Source: Vibrio sp. BS-M-Sm-2 (GTDB lineage Bacteria; Pseudomonadota; Gammaproteobacteria; Enterobacterales; Vibrionaceae). Taken from it: DNA of 64,000 bases. The stretch lies in the NCBI RefSeq assembly GCF_041504345.1, contig NZ_CP167895.1, positions 1,426,001-1,490,000 on the forward strand. The letters are read 5' to 3'. Position numbers and translations under genes: made by a program. Of this stretch, positions 44,923-54,178 are shown piece by piece; position 1 is the first letter of the stretch, and the number at the start of each line of letters is the position of its first letter. The notes below the pieces were generated by a model. The model was not told the origin of the DNA. It searched no databases and worked only from the letters and a program-made list of their open reading frames with translations.

Positions 44923-47361
44923 CTAACCAAAATCCTTGTTTACTGGTGCCAATAGACGTTTTATCAAGCTGTTCACCACTGCGGCCAATGTTATAAATGT
45001 TAGCACAGGTAGCATCACCCAAAGCATCGGGTGGAGTGAAGGTTCTAGTTCGAAGCCAAAGTTCATTACCCCTGCGACACTGAGCTCAGAACCGAGCGCA
45101 GCAATTGAGCCTGCCACTAATGCCATTAAACCGTACTCACACCAAATGGTATTGAGAATGCGTTTCTTACTTGCGCCTAACGTTCGGTATAAACGTATTT
45201 CTTGTTGTCTTTGAGATAAGCTCAATCTCAACAAAGTAAAGATAAGCAACAGCCCCGCAACCACACCTAACGCCGCAAGTACCGTTATCGACCAAACAAT
45301 CTGTTTGAGCAACTCTTGGATCTTGCTGCCCATCTTACGAATATCCATCAAACTCACGGTTGGGTGATTTCGAGAGAGTTCGTTGAGCATTTGATTGTGT
45401 CGCTCTTCTAATCTAAAGCTCACTAGCCAAGTAGAAGGAATAAAGCTCAAAACATCTGGCGTAAATATGAAGTAGAAGTTCGGCTTCATTTCTCGCCACT
45501 CTACTTTACGGATGCTGTTAACCTTGGCTGATACATTTTGACTGTTGATGGTAAAAGCAAGTTCATCTCCAATTTTCAGACCTAGCTGCTCAGCCACGTC
45601 AGATTCAACAGATACGCCCTGCTCCTGCGTCCATTTGCCTTCAAGCACTTCATTGTACTCGGGCAAGCTATCTCCCCATGTGAAGTTGATTTCGCGACTT
45701 AGAGCATCAGTCCGCTCTGATGTGTCGCTATACTCAGATGCTTCGACACTATTGATAGTCGTCAATCGTCCACGAATGATTGGGAATGCTTGAGTACGTT
45801 CGACTTCATTTTCATCAATGGTTGCAAGGTAACTGTCTTTCTCATAGCTTGCAATGTTAAGTGCAAACGCGTTGGGCGCATTCTCGGGCAAGGTTTGTTG
45901 CCAATCTGACAGTAGATCGCTTCTCACCAACCAAATGATCGATAGCAGCATCAAAGATAGCGCTAAAGAACCAAATTGAATCCCTGTTGCTAATGGTGTG
46001 CGATTAATTCGGCTTAATGCCAAACGCATAGATGTCGTTGTCGGCAGCTTGCCAACTAAACGCAGAACAAACGTACTGACAATCGCGAGCACTAAGAACA
46101 GGCAAGCGATACCCGCTAGAACTATCCATACCAATAGATTGTCGCCATACATCAGCATCATTGGAATAATCGGTACCAGTAACAACAAGTATTTCTTGTA
46201 GCTTTCATTGGACTGATGACTTGATTGAATAACGCTGATTGCAGAAGTGTTGACCAAGCCAATTAACGGAATACCCAGAGCAGGAACACCAATTAAGATG
46301 CTTGATAAAATAGCCAAGATAGCAGGTTCAATACCATAGCTAGGAAGTGGCGTTGGTAATAAGTCGCCCAGAGGTATACGAAGCAAAAACTCTAAGCCGA
46401 TACCGATGGTAATTCCCAGTACTGCACCGATAACCACTAACAGAGATACCTGTACTGACAACCATTTAACGATCCACTGCTTGCTTGCTCCCAAACTCTT
46501 AAGCATCGCGATGGTTTTGCGACGACTCGCAACATAATGTTGGCACGTGAGTACCAAAGTGGTCGCAGCCATGATCACAACGATAGCAACGGTTAACGAA
46601 AGATATTGAGTTGTGCTTTCGAACATGTCGTTGGTACGACTGGCTGAATCTTGAGTACGCCAGCGATCGCTTGGTGTTAATTCTATACTCTCTTGCGCGG
46701 CTTTCAGTTTTGTATCATCACCGTTTAGAAACAGCCTAAAACTAACACGACTGCCCGGTTGAATCGCTCCAGTGGCCTCGATATCGCTGGTATGAATTAG
46801 CACAGCAGGCATTTGTTGGAATGGGTTAAAGCTCAAACCTGGTTCTTGTTTGATTCGCCCAGTTATCGTTAAATCGGCATCGCCAATAGTGACATCGTCA
46901 CCAATCTCAACCTCTAACTGTGCGAATATTCGCTCGTCTAACCAAAGTTCACCCGGCTTCACATGGTTACTGGATGCTTTATCTGCACCCTCTAAGATCA
47001 TCTCACCGCGTAAAGGGTAATTACTTTCAACCGCTTTCACCGTCACTAACTGCATCGAGTTGTCACTGAATGCCATGGTTGAAAAACGAGTCAACTGAGA
47101 GCTTTCAAATTGCTCAACTTTAGTGAGGTCTAATAAGGATTGCGGGATTGGGTTTGCTGAGATAAACACACTATCGGCAGTAAGCGCATCTTTGCCTTGT
47201 TTAACAATCACCTGCTCCATACGTTCGGCCAATGCCGACAATGCAAAAACACACGCAATGATCAGTGTTAGTGCTATGGAAACTGGCCACAACTGACCGT
47301 GTCGAATCTCTTCGACACTCCATGAGAACAGGCGTTTGTTCAGTCCGTTTGATGAATTCAA
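44923..47361 (-). CDS. ybbP: FtsX-type ABC transporter permease (YbbP-like)
   Basis: An 812-residue permease with about ten membrane helices: an N-terminal helix, a large periplasmic domain, two FtsX-like helical blocks (VAIVVIMAATTLVLTCQHYV then SRRKTIAMLKSLGASKQWIV; the second block ends with SQRQQEIRLYRTLGASKKRI), and a C-terminal helix pair. The doubled (K/R)xLGASK loops that contact the ATPase are clear. It pairs with YbbA, one base away, next to tesA, as in many proteobacteria. Probable role is envelope lipid or lipoprotein handling; unproven. Confidence 0.9.
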   Translation of the reverse strand: MNSSNGLNKRLFSWSVEEIRHGQLWPVSIALTLIIACVFALSALAERMEQVIVKQGKDALTADSVFISANPIPQSLLDLTKVEQFESSQLTRFSTMAFSDNSMQLVTVKAVESNYPLRGEMILEGADKASSNHVKPGELWLDERIFAQLEVEIGDDVTIGDADLTITGRIKQEPGLSFNPFQQMPAVLIHTSDIEATGAIQPGSRVSFRLFLNGDDTKLKAAQESIELTPSDRWRTQDSASRTNDMFESTTQYLSLTVAIVVIMAATTLVLTCQHYVASRRKTIAMLKSLGASKQWIVKWLSVQVSLLVVIGAVLGITIGIGLEFLLRIPLGDLLPTPLPSYGIEPAILAILSSILIGVPALGIPLIGLVNTSAISVIQSSHQSNESYKKYLLLLVPIIPMMLMYGDNLLVWIVLAGIACLFLVLAIVSTFVLRLVGKLPTTTSMRLALSRINRTPLATGIQFGSLALSLMLLSIIWLVRSDLLSDWQQTLPENAPNAFALNIASYEKDSYLATIDENEVERTQAFPIIRGRLTTINSVEASEYSDTSERTDALSREINFTWGDSLPEYNEVLEGKWTQEQGVSVESDVAEQLGLKIGDELAFTINSQNVSAKVNSIRKVEWREMKPNFYFIFTPDVLSFIPSTWLVSFRLEERHNQMLNELSRNHPTVSLMDIRKMGSKIQELLKQIVWSITVLAALGVVAGLLLIFTLLRLSLSQRQQEIRLYRTLGASKKRILNTIWCEYGLMALVAGSIAALGSELSVAGVMNFGFELEPSLHPMLWVMLPVLTFITLAAVVNSLIKRLLAPVNKDFG

Positions 47362-47362
47362 T

Positions 47363-48037
47363 TTAGACTTCCTCTATCTGACCGACATGCATCTTAAGTG
47401 TTCTTTGGCAACGTTGCGCAAGCTTAGGATCGTGTGTCACTAATACTAATGTGGTGCCGTGAGAAGAGTTCAGCTCAAATAATAGTTCAACGATTTTTGC
47501 TGCGGTTTGTTGGTCTAAGTTACCGGTTGGTTCGTCAGCAAAAAGGATTTTTGGCTTGATCATAAATGCGCGCGCCAAAGCGACCCTTTGTTGCTCACCA
47601 CCAGATAACTGAGACGGCAAGTGTTCAAGCCTGTCTTTTAAGCCTACTGATTCAAGCAGAGCAGTCGCACGTTCGATATCTTCGTCTTCTCCTTTCAACA
47701 AACAAGGCAGCGTGACATTTTGTAGCGCAGAAAGGCTTGGAATTAATAAGAAGCTTTGAAATACAAACCCGACCGACTCACTTCGGATTTTCGCCCTAGC
47801 TTCGTCATCAAGCTGTGCAAGTGACTGCCCTAGTAAACTGATTTCGCCATTCGTTGGTACATCAAGCCCGGCAAGCAACGTCATTAGGGTCGATTTACCT
47901 GCACCAGACGTGCCGACAATCGCGACAGTTTCGCCTTCGCGAATGTCAATATCAACATGCTCTAGGATTGTTAAATGTTCTTGATTAGTAGACACTGTCT
48001 TCGAAACGGACTCGGCTTTAATGATGGATGTATGCAT
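47363..48037 (-). CDS. ybbA: ABC transporter ATP-binding protein (YbbA-like)
   Basis: A 224-residue LolD/MacB-type ATPase with Walker A GTSGAGKST, Q-loop FVFQSFLLIPSL, signature LSGGEQQRVALARAF, Walker B ILFADEPTGNLD and switch VTHDPKLAQRC. It energises the YbbP-like permease. Its start codon (48037-48035) overlaps the tesA start codon (48036-48038) on the opposite strand, so each promoter must lie within the other gene. Confidence 0.93.
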   Translation of the reverse strand: MHTSIIKAESVSKTVSTNQEHLTILEHVDIDIREGETVAIVGTSGAGKSTLMTLLAGLDVPTNGEISLLGQSLAQLDDEARAKIRSESVGFVFQSFLLIPSLSALQNVTLPCLLKGEDEDIERATALLESVGLKDRLEHLPSQLSGGEQQRVALARAFMIKPKILFADEPTGNLDQQTAAKIVELLFELNSSHGTTLVLVTHDPKLAQRCQRTLKMHVGQIEEV

Positions 48038-48653
48038 GACTAGACTAATTTCCTTTTTATTCTTTATTTTATTTTCAACCGCTTCTTTGGCTCAAGATAC
48101 CGAGTTAGATTCTAAGTTACTGGTCCTTGGTGATAGCTTGAGTGCTGGTTACAACATGGACATCAAACAGAGTTGGCCAAGCTTGTTACCAGACGCGTTA
48201 GCAAAGCATGACAAAACGGTAACCGTAGTTAACGGAAGTATTTCTGGTGACACAACTGGCAATGGTTTAGCCCGCCTACCACAATTGCTTGAAGAACACG
48301 CTCCAGACACCGTTCTTATTGAACTTGGTGCGAATGATGGGCTTCGTGGATTCCCACCTAAGCTGATGTCTGCGAATCTTGATCAAATCATTGAGCAGAT
48401 AAAAGCTGCGGGCGCGAAACCTATAATGATGCAGATTAAAATCCCACCGAATTACGGAAAGCGTTACAACCAGCAATTTGAATACGTTTTTGCAGCGCTT
48501 GCTGATCAACAAAACGTGCCACTTTTGCCGTTTTTCCTAGAGCATATCATCCTTAAACCTGAGTGGATGATGAACGATGGACTGCATCCAAAACCAGAAG
48601 CCCAACCTTGGATTGCTGAATTCGTCGCCGAAGAATTATATCAGCATCTTTAA
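48036..48653 (+). CDS. tesA: Multifunctional acyl-CoA thioesterase/lysophospholipase L1 TesA
   Basis: An SGNH-hydrolase of about 205 residues with signal peptide MTRLISFLFFILFSTASLAQ. Block I GDSLSAGYNM carries the nucleophile serine, block II G in NGSISGDTTGNG, block III N in ELGANDGLRG and block V D/H in DGLHPKPEAQ. It hydrolyses acyl thioesters and lysophospholipids in the periplasm. ATG 48036 is preferred to 48021 since it gives a standard signal peptide and has GGA upstream. Confidence 0.93.
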   Translation: MTRLISFLFFILFSTASLAQDTELDSKLLVLGDSLSAGYNMDIKQSWPSLLPDALAKHDKTVTVVNGSISGDTTGNGLARLPQLLEEHAPDTVLIELGANDGLRGFPPKLMSANLDQIIEQIKAAGAKPIMMQIKIPPNYGKRYNQQFEYVFAALADQQNVPLLPFFLEHIILKPEWMMNDGLHPKPEAQPWIAEFVAEELYQHL

Positions 48654-48734
48654 GTTTTAATGGTCTAGCTCAATAAATTTTACACAGCTTTACGTTAGCC
48701 TGAGTGCATATCACCGTTAACTGTAAGGTTATTT

Positions 48735-49934
48735 ATGCTGATCGAACCTGTTATCAAGGGTGTGGTAGCCAAAAGCGCTCACCCTCTTGGCTGTCAAGAA
48801 GCCGTAAAGCAACAAATCAAGTTTGTTAAGAGTGCGCCGCAAATCAAAGATGGCCCTAAACGAGTACTGATTATCGGAGCTTCCTCGGGCTTTGGCCTTG
48901 CCGCTCGTATTGCCCTTACTTTTGGCGGCGCAAAAGCTGACACTATAGGCGTCTCATTCGAGCGCGGTCCAAACGAAAAATCCCTAGGTAGTGCCGGTTG
49001 GTACAACAACATCTACTTCAAAAAAGAAGCCGAACGAGAGCAACGCACTGCTATCAACATCGTTGGCGACGCATTTTCGCAAGAAACACGTTCACAAGTT
49101 GTCGAAGCCATTGAAACCTACTTCGAAGGGGAAGTGGATCTAATTATCTATAGCTTAGCTGCAGGCGTTCGTCCTAAACCAGACTCTGAGGAATTTTGGC
49201 GCTCTGCGATTAAGCCTATTGGGGAAAGCGTAACGGGTGCAACTATTTCGCTGGAACATGACAACTGGGTGACCAACACTCTTGATGCCGCGACCGAAGA
49301 AGAAGCCGAAAGCACACTCAAAGTGATGGGCGGCGAAGATTGGGAACAATGGATAGATGAGCTCATCAACGCTGAATCTATTGCACCAGGTTGCAAGACA
49401 ATCGCATTTTCATATGTTGGTCCAGAAGTCACGCACCCTATTTACTTAGATGGTACGCTGGGACGCGCTAAGATTGACCTTCATCAAACAAGCCACGCAC
49501 TTAACCTAGAGTTAGCAAACTTTGATGGCAACGCTTACGCTACGGTCTGTAAAGCCCTAGTCACTAAAGCGAGCGTTTTCATCCCAGGACTCAGCCCGTA
49601 CCTACTTGCTTTGTATAAAGTGATGAAAGAGAAAGAGACCCACGAAGGTTGTATCCAGCAAATGCAGCGTCTGTTTAGCAGCAAACTTTATGGTCAATCA
49701 AAAGTACCACTTGATGGCGAGCGATTGATTCGTATGGATGATTGGGAACTAGACCCAGAAACCCAAGCTCACGTAACTGAGCTAATAGAAAAGATGGATG
49801 AAAATAACTTCCAAACTTTAGGCGATTACCAAGGGTTTAAAGAGGAATTTCTGCAATTAAATGGATTTGCTCAACCATCGGTAGACTACAGCCAGAAACT
49901 TAATACAGAAGATTTTATAAAGTTAAAGCCTTAA
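48735..49934 (+). CDS. fabV: Enoyl-ACP (trans-2-enoyl-CoA) reductase FabV
   Basis: A 399-residue NADH-dependent reductase of the final step of fatty-acid elongation. Cofactor motif GASSGFG at 48-54 and the FabV-specific Y-x8-K pair (Y237 and K246 in YLDGTLGRAK) are intact; the start MLIEPVIKGVVAKSAHPLGC is family-typical. FabV enzymes are naturally refractory to triclosan. AAGG lies ahead of the ATG. It is monocistronic with its own terminator. Confidence 0.95.
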   Translation: MLIEPVIKGVVAKSAHPLGCQEAVKQQIKFVKSAPQIKDGPKRVLIIGASSGFGLAARIALTFGGAKADTIGVSFERGPNEKSLGSAGWYNNIYFKKEAEREQRTAINIVGDAFSQETRSQVVEAIETYFEGEVDLIIYSLAAGVRPKPDSEEFWRSAIKPIGESVTGATISLEHDNWVTNTLDAATEEEAESTLKVMGGEDWEQWIDELINAESIAPGCKTIAFSYVGPEVTHPIYLDGTLGRAKIDLHQTSHALNLELANFDGNAYATVCKALVTKASVFIPGLSPYLLALYKVMKEKETHEGCIQQMQRLFSSKLYGQSKVPLDGERLIRMDDWELDPETQAHVTELIEKMDENNFQTLGDYQGFKEEFLQLNGFAQPSVDYSQKLNTEDFIKLKP

Positions 49935-49976
49935 TCGAAACTTATCTCATTACTGAGATCCGGATTCACATTTGAA

Positions 49977-50004
49977 AACCTCTGCAAAATTGCGGAGGTT
50001 TTTT
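49977..50004 (+). terminator. Terminator of fabV
   Basis: A 9-bp stem (AACCTCTGC with GCGGAGGTT, one wobble), 6-base loop and a TTTTTT tail. Confidence 0.9.
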
Positions 50005-50112
50005 CGTGCAACATTTCTTATACTTACTAAACGTAAGATTCATAGTTTATTTGGTTCATCATAATTAACACAGGATGTGTTGATGCATTTAGCATAATTG
50101 ACTCGGAGTCAT

Positions 50113-52020
50113 ATGAAGAAAATAAAAACGCTAGACTTAGATATTCCAGACGATATGGAGTCCGGTTGGCAGAACATTGTTGACCTCTTAGCTCAAATCA
50201 CTCAAGTGCCCGCTGCACTCATCATGCGTGTTCACGCCAACTATATTGAAGTGTTCTCAACCAGTCGCAGTAAAAACAACCCATACAACAAAGGCGACTC
50301 TGAAACCTTAGGCAATGGGCTTTATTGTGAAACGGTGATGGAGTCTCAACAACAACTTGTTGTGCCCAATGCCCTCGCTGATCCTGACTGGGAAGACAAC
50401 CCTGACATCAAACTAGGCTTAGTCTCTTACTGTGGTATCCCAATACTTTGGCCTAACGGCGAATTGTTCGGTACCATTTGTATCTTGGATTCGAAAGAGA
50501 ATCACTACACACCAACCTATATTAAGCTTTTGGAAAGCTTTCGTACCTCGATAGAATCTCAGCTTAAAACTCTGTTTCAGCATGCTAAGCTCACTCAAAT
50601 GAATAGAGACTTGAAAAATCGTGTTTATACACGTACTAAAGATCTCGCTAGCCTCAATTATTCATTAAATCAAGAGATTGATAAGCGAAGAGCGGCAGAA
50701 CAAAAGATCAATTTTCAAAAGAATCATGACCTCGGTACGGGTTTTTTGAACCGAAACGCATTTGAATCCCGCTTAAACCATAAGCTAGCGTCACAACAAA
50801 GACTGACAGACTGCTCATTTGCCGTCGTTCATATTGGTTTTACCAACGGCAGACGCATACAGGCTCGATACGGCTATAACGCGTTAGACCAAGTGCTTGT
50901 TGAATACCGAAAACGCATCGACAGTATTTCTGATTTTGAAGTATTAACTGCACGCCCTACTTCGGTTGACCTCGTATTGGCGTTTAGCGTTAAAGATTTG
51001 CACCAACGCCTCGAAGAACTCTGCCAAACGCTAGTTAAGGTCGGGCATTCAGAATTCGATATCGAAAGTGACAAAGTGCATCTGCATGCCTTTATAGGAA
51101 TTGCAATTACGAACGGCGAAGATGACGCGGAAAGCATTCTACAAAAGTCTTCTGAAGCGATGTTAGCGTGTAAAGATTCAGGACAAAAGTTCGCTTACTA
51201 CTCTCAATCTCATACCGAAGAACAAACCCACATTAATAAGATCGAAGGCTATTTGCTTCAAGCCGTTCGTAATGATGACCTTATGCTCTACTTTCAACCC
51301 AAAGTCTGTCCGTTAACACATCGCTGGGTTGGTGCAGAAGCTTTGCTTCGTTGGCGACATCCTGTTTTGGGTGACATTTCTAACGAAACCCTGATACATA
51401 TGGCTGAGCAAAACGGTTTGATTTTCGAAGTGGGTAGCTTTGTTCTACGTAATGCGATTGAAAAAGCCAAAGAGTGGTCCGAATACGTCGACGATTTCAA
51501 AATGGCCGTGAATGTATCTGCAATTCAACTCAAGAACGTACACTTTGCGGAACAAGTGGTTCACCTACTCGAAACCTACCACTTAGAGTCTAGCTTCTTA
51601 GAGCTTGAGGTCACGGAAAGCGGCCTTATTGCAGATGAAGTTGTCGCTAAGAACACCTTGGAATCGTTGCACGACATTGGAGTTACATTGTCACTTGATG
51701 ACTTTGGGACAGGCTACGCCTCTTTCAGTTACCTGAAGAAATTTCCGTTCGATACCATTAAAATTGACAAGAGCTTCATTGATCAAATGCTTAACTCTCA
51801 GGAAGACTCGGAAATTGTTCGTTCTATTGTCCAAATTGCCAAAAAGCTCGACCTAAAAGTAACCATTGAAGGCATAGAATCGGAAGTTCAGGAGCAATTT
51901 ATTATCAATGAAGGCTGCGATGTGGGCCAAGGTTACCTTTACGGAAGGCCAATGCCGAGCCAAGAATTCGAACACAGCTTAATCAATCAAAACTATTTGG
52001 GGACTACTCGTTACGCTTAA
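50113..52020 (+). CDS. GAF-GGDEF-EAL protein, probable cyclic-di-GMP phosphodiesterase
   Basis: A 635-residue cytoplasmic protein. ATG 50113 with CGGAG is chosen over an upstream TTG at 50098. An N-terminal GAF domain (about 10-165) is followed by a coiled segment, a degenerate GGDEF domain (SVDLV where GGDEF should be) and an EAL domain. The EAL catalytic set looks complete: EALLRW, NVSAIQL, ELEVTESGL, DDFGTGYASFSYLK, IKIDKSF, TIEGIE and GQGYLYGRP. It should degrade cyclic-di-GMP, with GAF as sensor and the dead GGDEF perhaps as a GTP sensor. Confidence 0.9.
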   Translation: MKKIKTLDLDIPDDMESGWQNIVDLLAQITQVPAALIMRVHANYIEVFSTSRSKNNPYNKGDSETLGNGLYCETVMESQQQLVVPNALADPDWEDNPDIKLGLVSYCGIPILWPNGELFGTICILDSKENHYTPTYIKLLESFRTSIESQLKTLFQHAKLTQMNRDLKNRVYTRTKDLASLNYSLNQEIDKRRAAEQKINFQKNHDLGTGFLNRNAFESRLNHKLASQQRLTDCSFAVVHIGFTNGRRIQARYGYNALDQVLVEYRKRIDSISDFEVLTARPTSVDLVLAFSVKDLHQRLEELCQTLVKVGHSEFDIESDKVHLHAFIGIAITNGEDDAESILQKSSEAMLACKDSGQKFAYYSQSHTEEQTHINKIEGYLLQAVRNDDLMLYFQPKVCPLTHRWVGAEALLRWRHPVLGDISNETLIHMAEQNGLIFEVGSFVLRNAIEKAKEWSEYVDDFKMAVNVSAIQLKNVHFAEQVVHLLETYHLESSFLELEVTESGLIADEVVAKNTLESLHDIGVTLSLDDFGTGYASFSYLKKFPFDTIKIDKSFIDQMLNSQEDSEIVRSIVQIAKKLDLKVTIEGIESEVQEQFIINEGCDVGQGYLYGRPMPSQEFEHSLINQNYLGTTRYA

Positions 52021-52140
52021 AGCGAAAAAGAGCAGTTAGTTTTGGATTTAGGTCTACTTTCTCTTTACTCTAAAGGTGGTGATTTTTATAATCGCCGCCT
52101 TTCTGTTTTTATCTTTCCCCTTATATAGGCATTCCTCGTT

Positions 52141-53796
52141 ATGGATCAGTTGACTGCAAAGCTTAAAAAGCTCGAAAAACAAAACTACCGTGCATATCAA
52201 CAAATTAAAGGTCAATACGACTTTGCTGATTTTGAATTACACATCGACCACATCCAAGGTGACCCATATGCGTCAGCTTCTCGTTTTCGTGCAACGCGCG
52301 CGTGGTCGTTAACTGGGTTAGATTGGCTGAAAGAAAAGTCTTACGAATACCAAGTAGCAGCACGTGATTTTATCGCGCGTAGCTTCTCTGAGTTCGCAAA
52401 ACAAGAATCGACCGTGTCTATCGCACTGACAGGTCAAACGGTATTAGACAACACAGCCGTTGTTTTCACAGAACACGGCATCGAAATCCGTTTCCGTATC
52501 AATCTACCTGCCGATGGCCGAAGCATTCTTGCTAAGAAAGCGAACAACATTATTACGTTTTACTTACCGAAGTTTATTCGTCGCGCGACGCTTGAGCGTG
52601 AATTGAACATCGACGCAATGATTAAACATTGTGAAACGATCGAAGACCAAGAAGCGCTGCGTGCTCAACTAGATGAAAACAACCTAGCGGCATTTGTTGC
52701 AAACGGCAGCGTGCTACCACGTATCGCGGGTAACTGTGACCTACCAATGAAAGATGCAGTGCCTTTCGTTGCTCCAGAATCATTGAGCGTTACTTTAAAC
52801 ACACCAAACCAAGGTGATGTGACAGGCCTAGGAATTCCAAAAGGTATCACGCTGATTGTTGGTGGTGGCTTCCATGGTAAATCTACGCTGTTGAACGCGG
52901 TTGAACGTTCTATCTATAACCATATTCCCGGTGACGGTCGTGAAGGCATCGTGACTGCGATTGATACGATGAAGATCCGCGCTGAAGATGGTCGATGTGT
53001 GCACAACTTGAATCTATCGAACTATATCAATCATTTACCAATGCAAAAAGACACCTCTAATTTCAGCACACAAGATGCGTCTGGCTCTACGTCTCAAGCT
53101 GCTTGGTTGCAAGAATCGATTGAAGCCGGTGTTCAAACTCTACTTATCGATGAAGATACGTCAGCGACTAACTTCATGATTCGTGATGAACGTATGCAAG
53201 CGCTAGTGTCAAAAGGCGACGAACCAATTACCCCACTTGTTGACCGTATTGGCCAGTTACGTGAAGAGATGGATATCTCTACCATTGTTGTAATGGGCGG
53301 TTCTGGTGATTACCTAGATGTAGCGAACACTGTGATTCAAATGCACGACTACCAAGCGGTAGATGTGACTGAAAAAGCAAAAGACATTATTGCTCAGCAC
53401 CCTACTCAGCGTACTAACGAGTGTGAGACGGCTTTAGAAACGTTTGTGCCGCGTTCATTGAACCGTGCTTCACTCATGAACATTCTGACTGACGGTAAGT
53501 TCCGTGTTAACGCGAAGGGCAAAGAGTCACTGCGTTTTGGTAAAGAGTTTGCAGACCTTTCTGCCCTTGAGCAATTAGAGTCGCCGTCTGAAGTGAACGC
53601 GATCGGTTGGGCTTGGTTCCAATTCGCACAAACTCCAGGTTGGTCAAACAACCCTGCGAAAGAGTTCAAAGCTATTTTAGAAAACGAATGGCACGCTAAC
53701 ATGCCTAACTACGGTGACCTAGCGAAACCAAGAACATTAGATGTGATGGCCGCTCTGAACCGAATGCGTAAATCTCAGTTCAAGCCTTCGAACTGA
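52141..53796 (+). CDS. ABC-class ATPase (PF09818/MRB1590-like)
   Basis: A 551-residue soluble protein of the family called predicted ATPase of the ABC class. A family-specific N-terminal domain (PYASASRFRATRAWSLTGLD) precedes a P-loop core with Walker A-like GGGFHGKSTLLNAVE near residue 240, a signature-like SGSTSQAAWL and Walker B LLIDEDTSATNFM. It has no membrane segment and no transporter partner; the trypanosome relative MRB1590 binds RNA, but the bacterial role is not known. Monocistronic. Confidence 0.85.
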   Translation: MDQLTAKLKKLEKQNYRAYQQIKGQYDFADFELHIDHIQGDPYASASRFRATRAWSLTGLDWLKEKSYEYQVAARDFIARSFSEFAKQESTVSIALTGQTVLDNTAVVFTEHGIEIRFRINLPADGRSILAKKANNIITFYLPKFIRRATLERELNIDAMIKHCETIEDQEALRAQLDENNLAAFVANGSVLPRIAGNCDLPMKDAVPFVAPESLSVTLNTPNQGDVTGLGIPKGITLIVGGGFHGKSTLLNAVERSIYNHIPGDGREGIVTAIDTMKIRAEDGRCVHNLNLSNYINHLPMQKDTSNFSTQDASGSTSQAAWLQESIEAGVQTLLIDEDTSATNFMIRDERMQALVSKGDEPITPLVDRIGQLREEMDISTIVVMGGSGDYLDVANTVIQMHDYQAVDVTEKAKDIIAQHPTQRTNECETALETFVPRSLNRASLMNILTDGKFRVNAKGKESLRFGKEFADLSALEQLESPSEVNAIGWAWFQFAQTPGWSNNPAKEFKAILENEWHANMPNYGDLAKPRTLDVMAALNRMRKSQFKPSN

Positions 53797-54178
53797 TTTC
53801 GTTAAATAATAGATTTATTGCGCTTCTAGGCTTTTGAAGTTCTAAGTTTCTAATTTACTAAAGCTTCTAAGTCACTAGCTACTAAGTAAGCAAATTAACT
53901 GTCTACGGCCCTCATTCTGAGGGCCGTAATTTATCTGACCTCTATTTATCTAACCTCTAGTACTCTCAAAACTCTTCAATTCTAGAAATTCACAAAACCA
54001 ATCTTTACATCAATTACTTATCAACTTTTCTAATGAGAAAATTAAAGGCGTTGCTTACCGCCATCTAATGCCTTAGATCTCCTAAATCATGACACAGCTT
54101 TTACAAAACCCTAGTGATATTCAGATAAAGTCCCGACTCGACAGGTGTAACCAAATGTAACAAAACTTTGAGGCTTCA
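53797..54178 (+). other. Gap between the ABC-class ATPase and PBP2 genes
   Basis: This 382-base stretch has no supported gene. Short CTTCTA/GTTCTAAG-type repeats occur at 53820-53880. A perfect 9-bp hairpin ACGGCCCTC/GAGGGCCGT (53905-53927) is probably the terminator of the ATPase gene, though only AATTTAT follows. The 3' part should hold the PBP2 promoter. Confidence 0.55.
53905..53932 (+). terminator. Hairpin, probable terminator of the ABC-class ATPase gene
   Basis: Nine GC-rich pairs, loop ATTCT. The weak T-tract (AATTTAT) makes it less certain than the other terminators. Confidence 0.55.
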
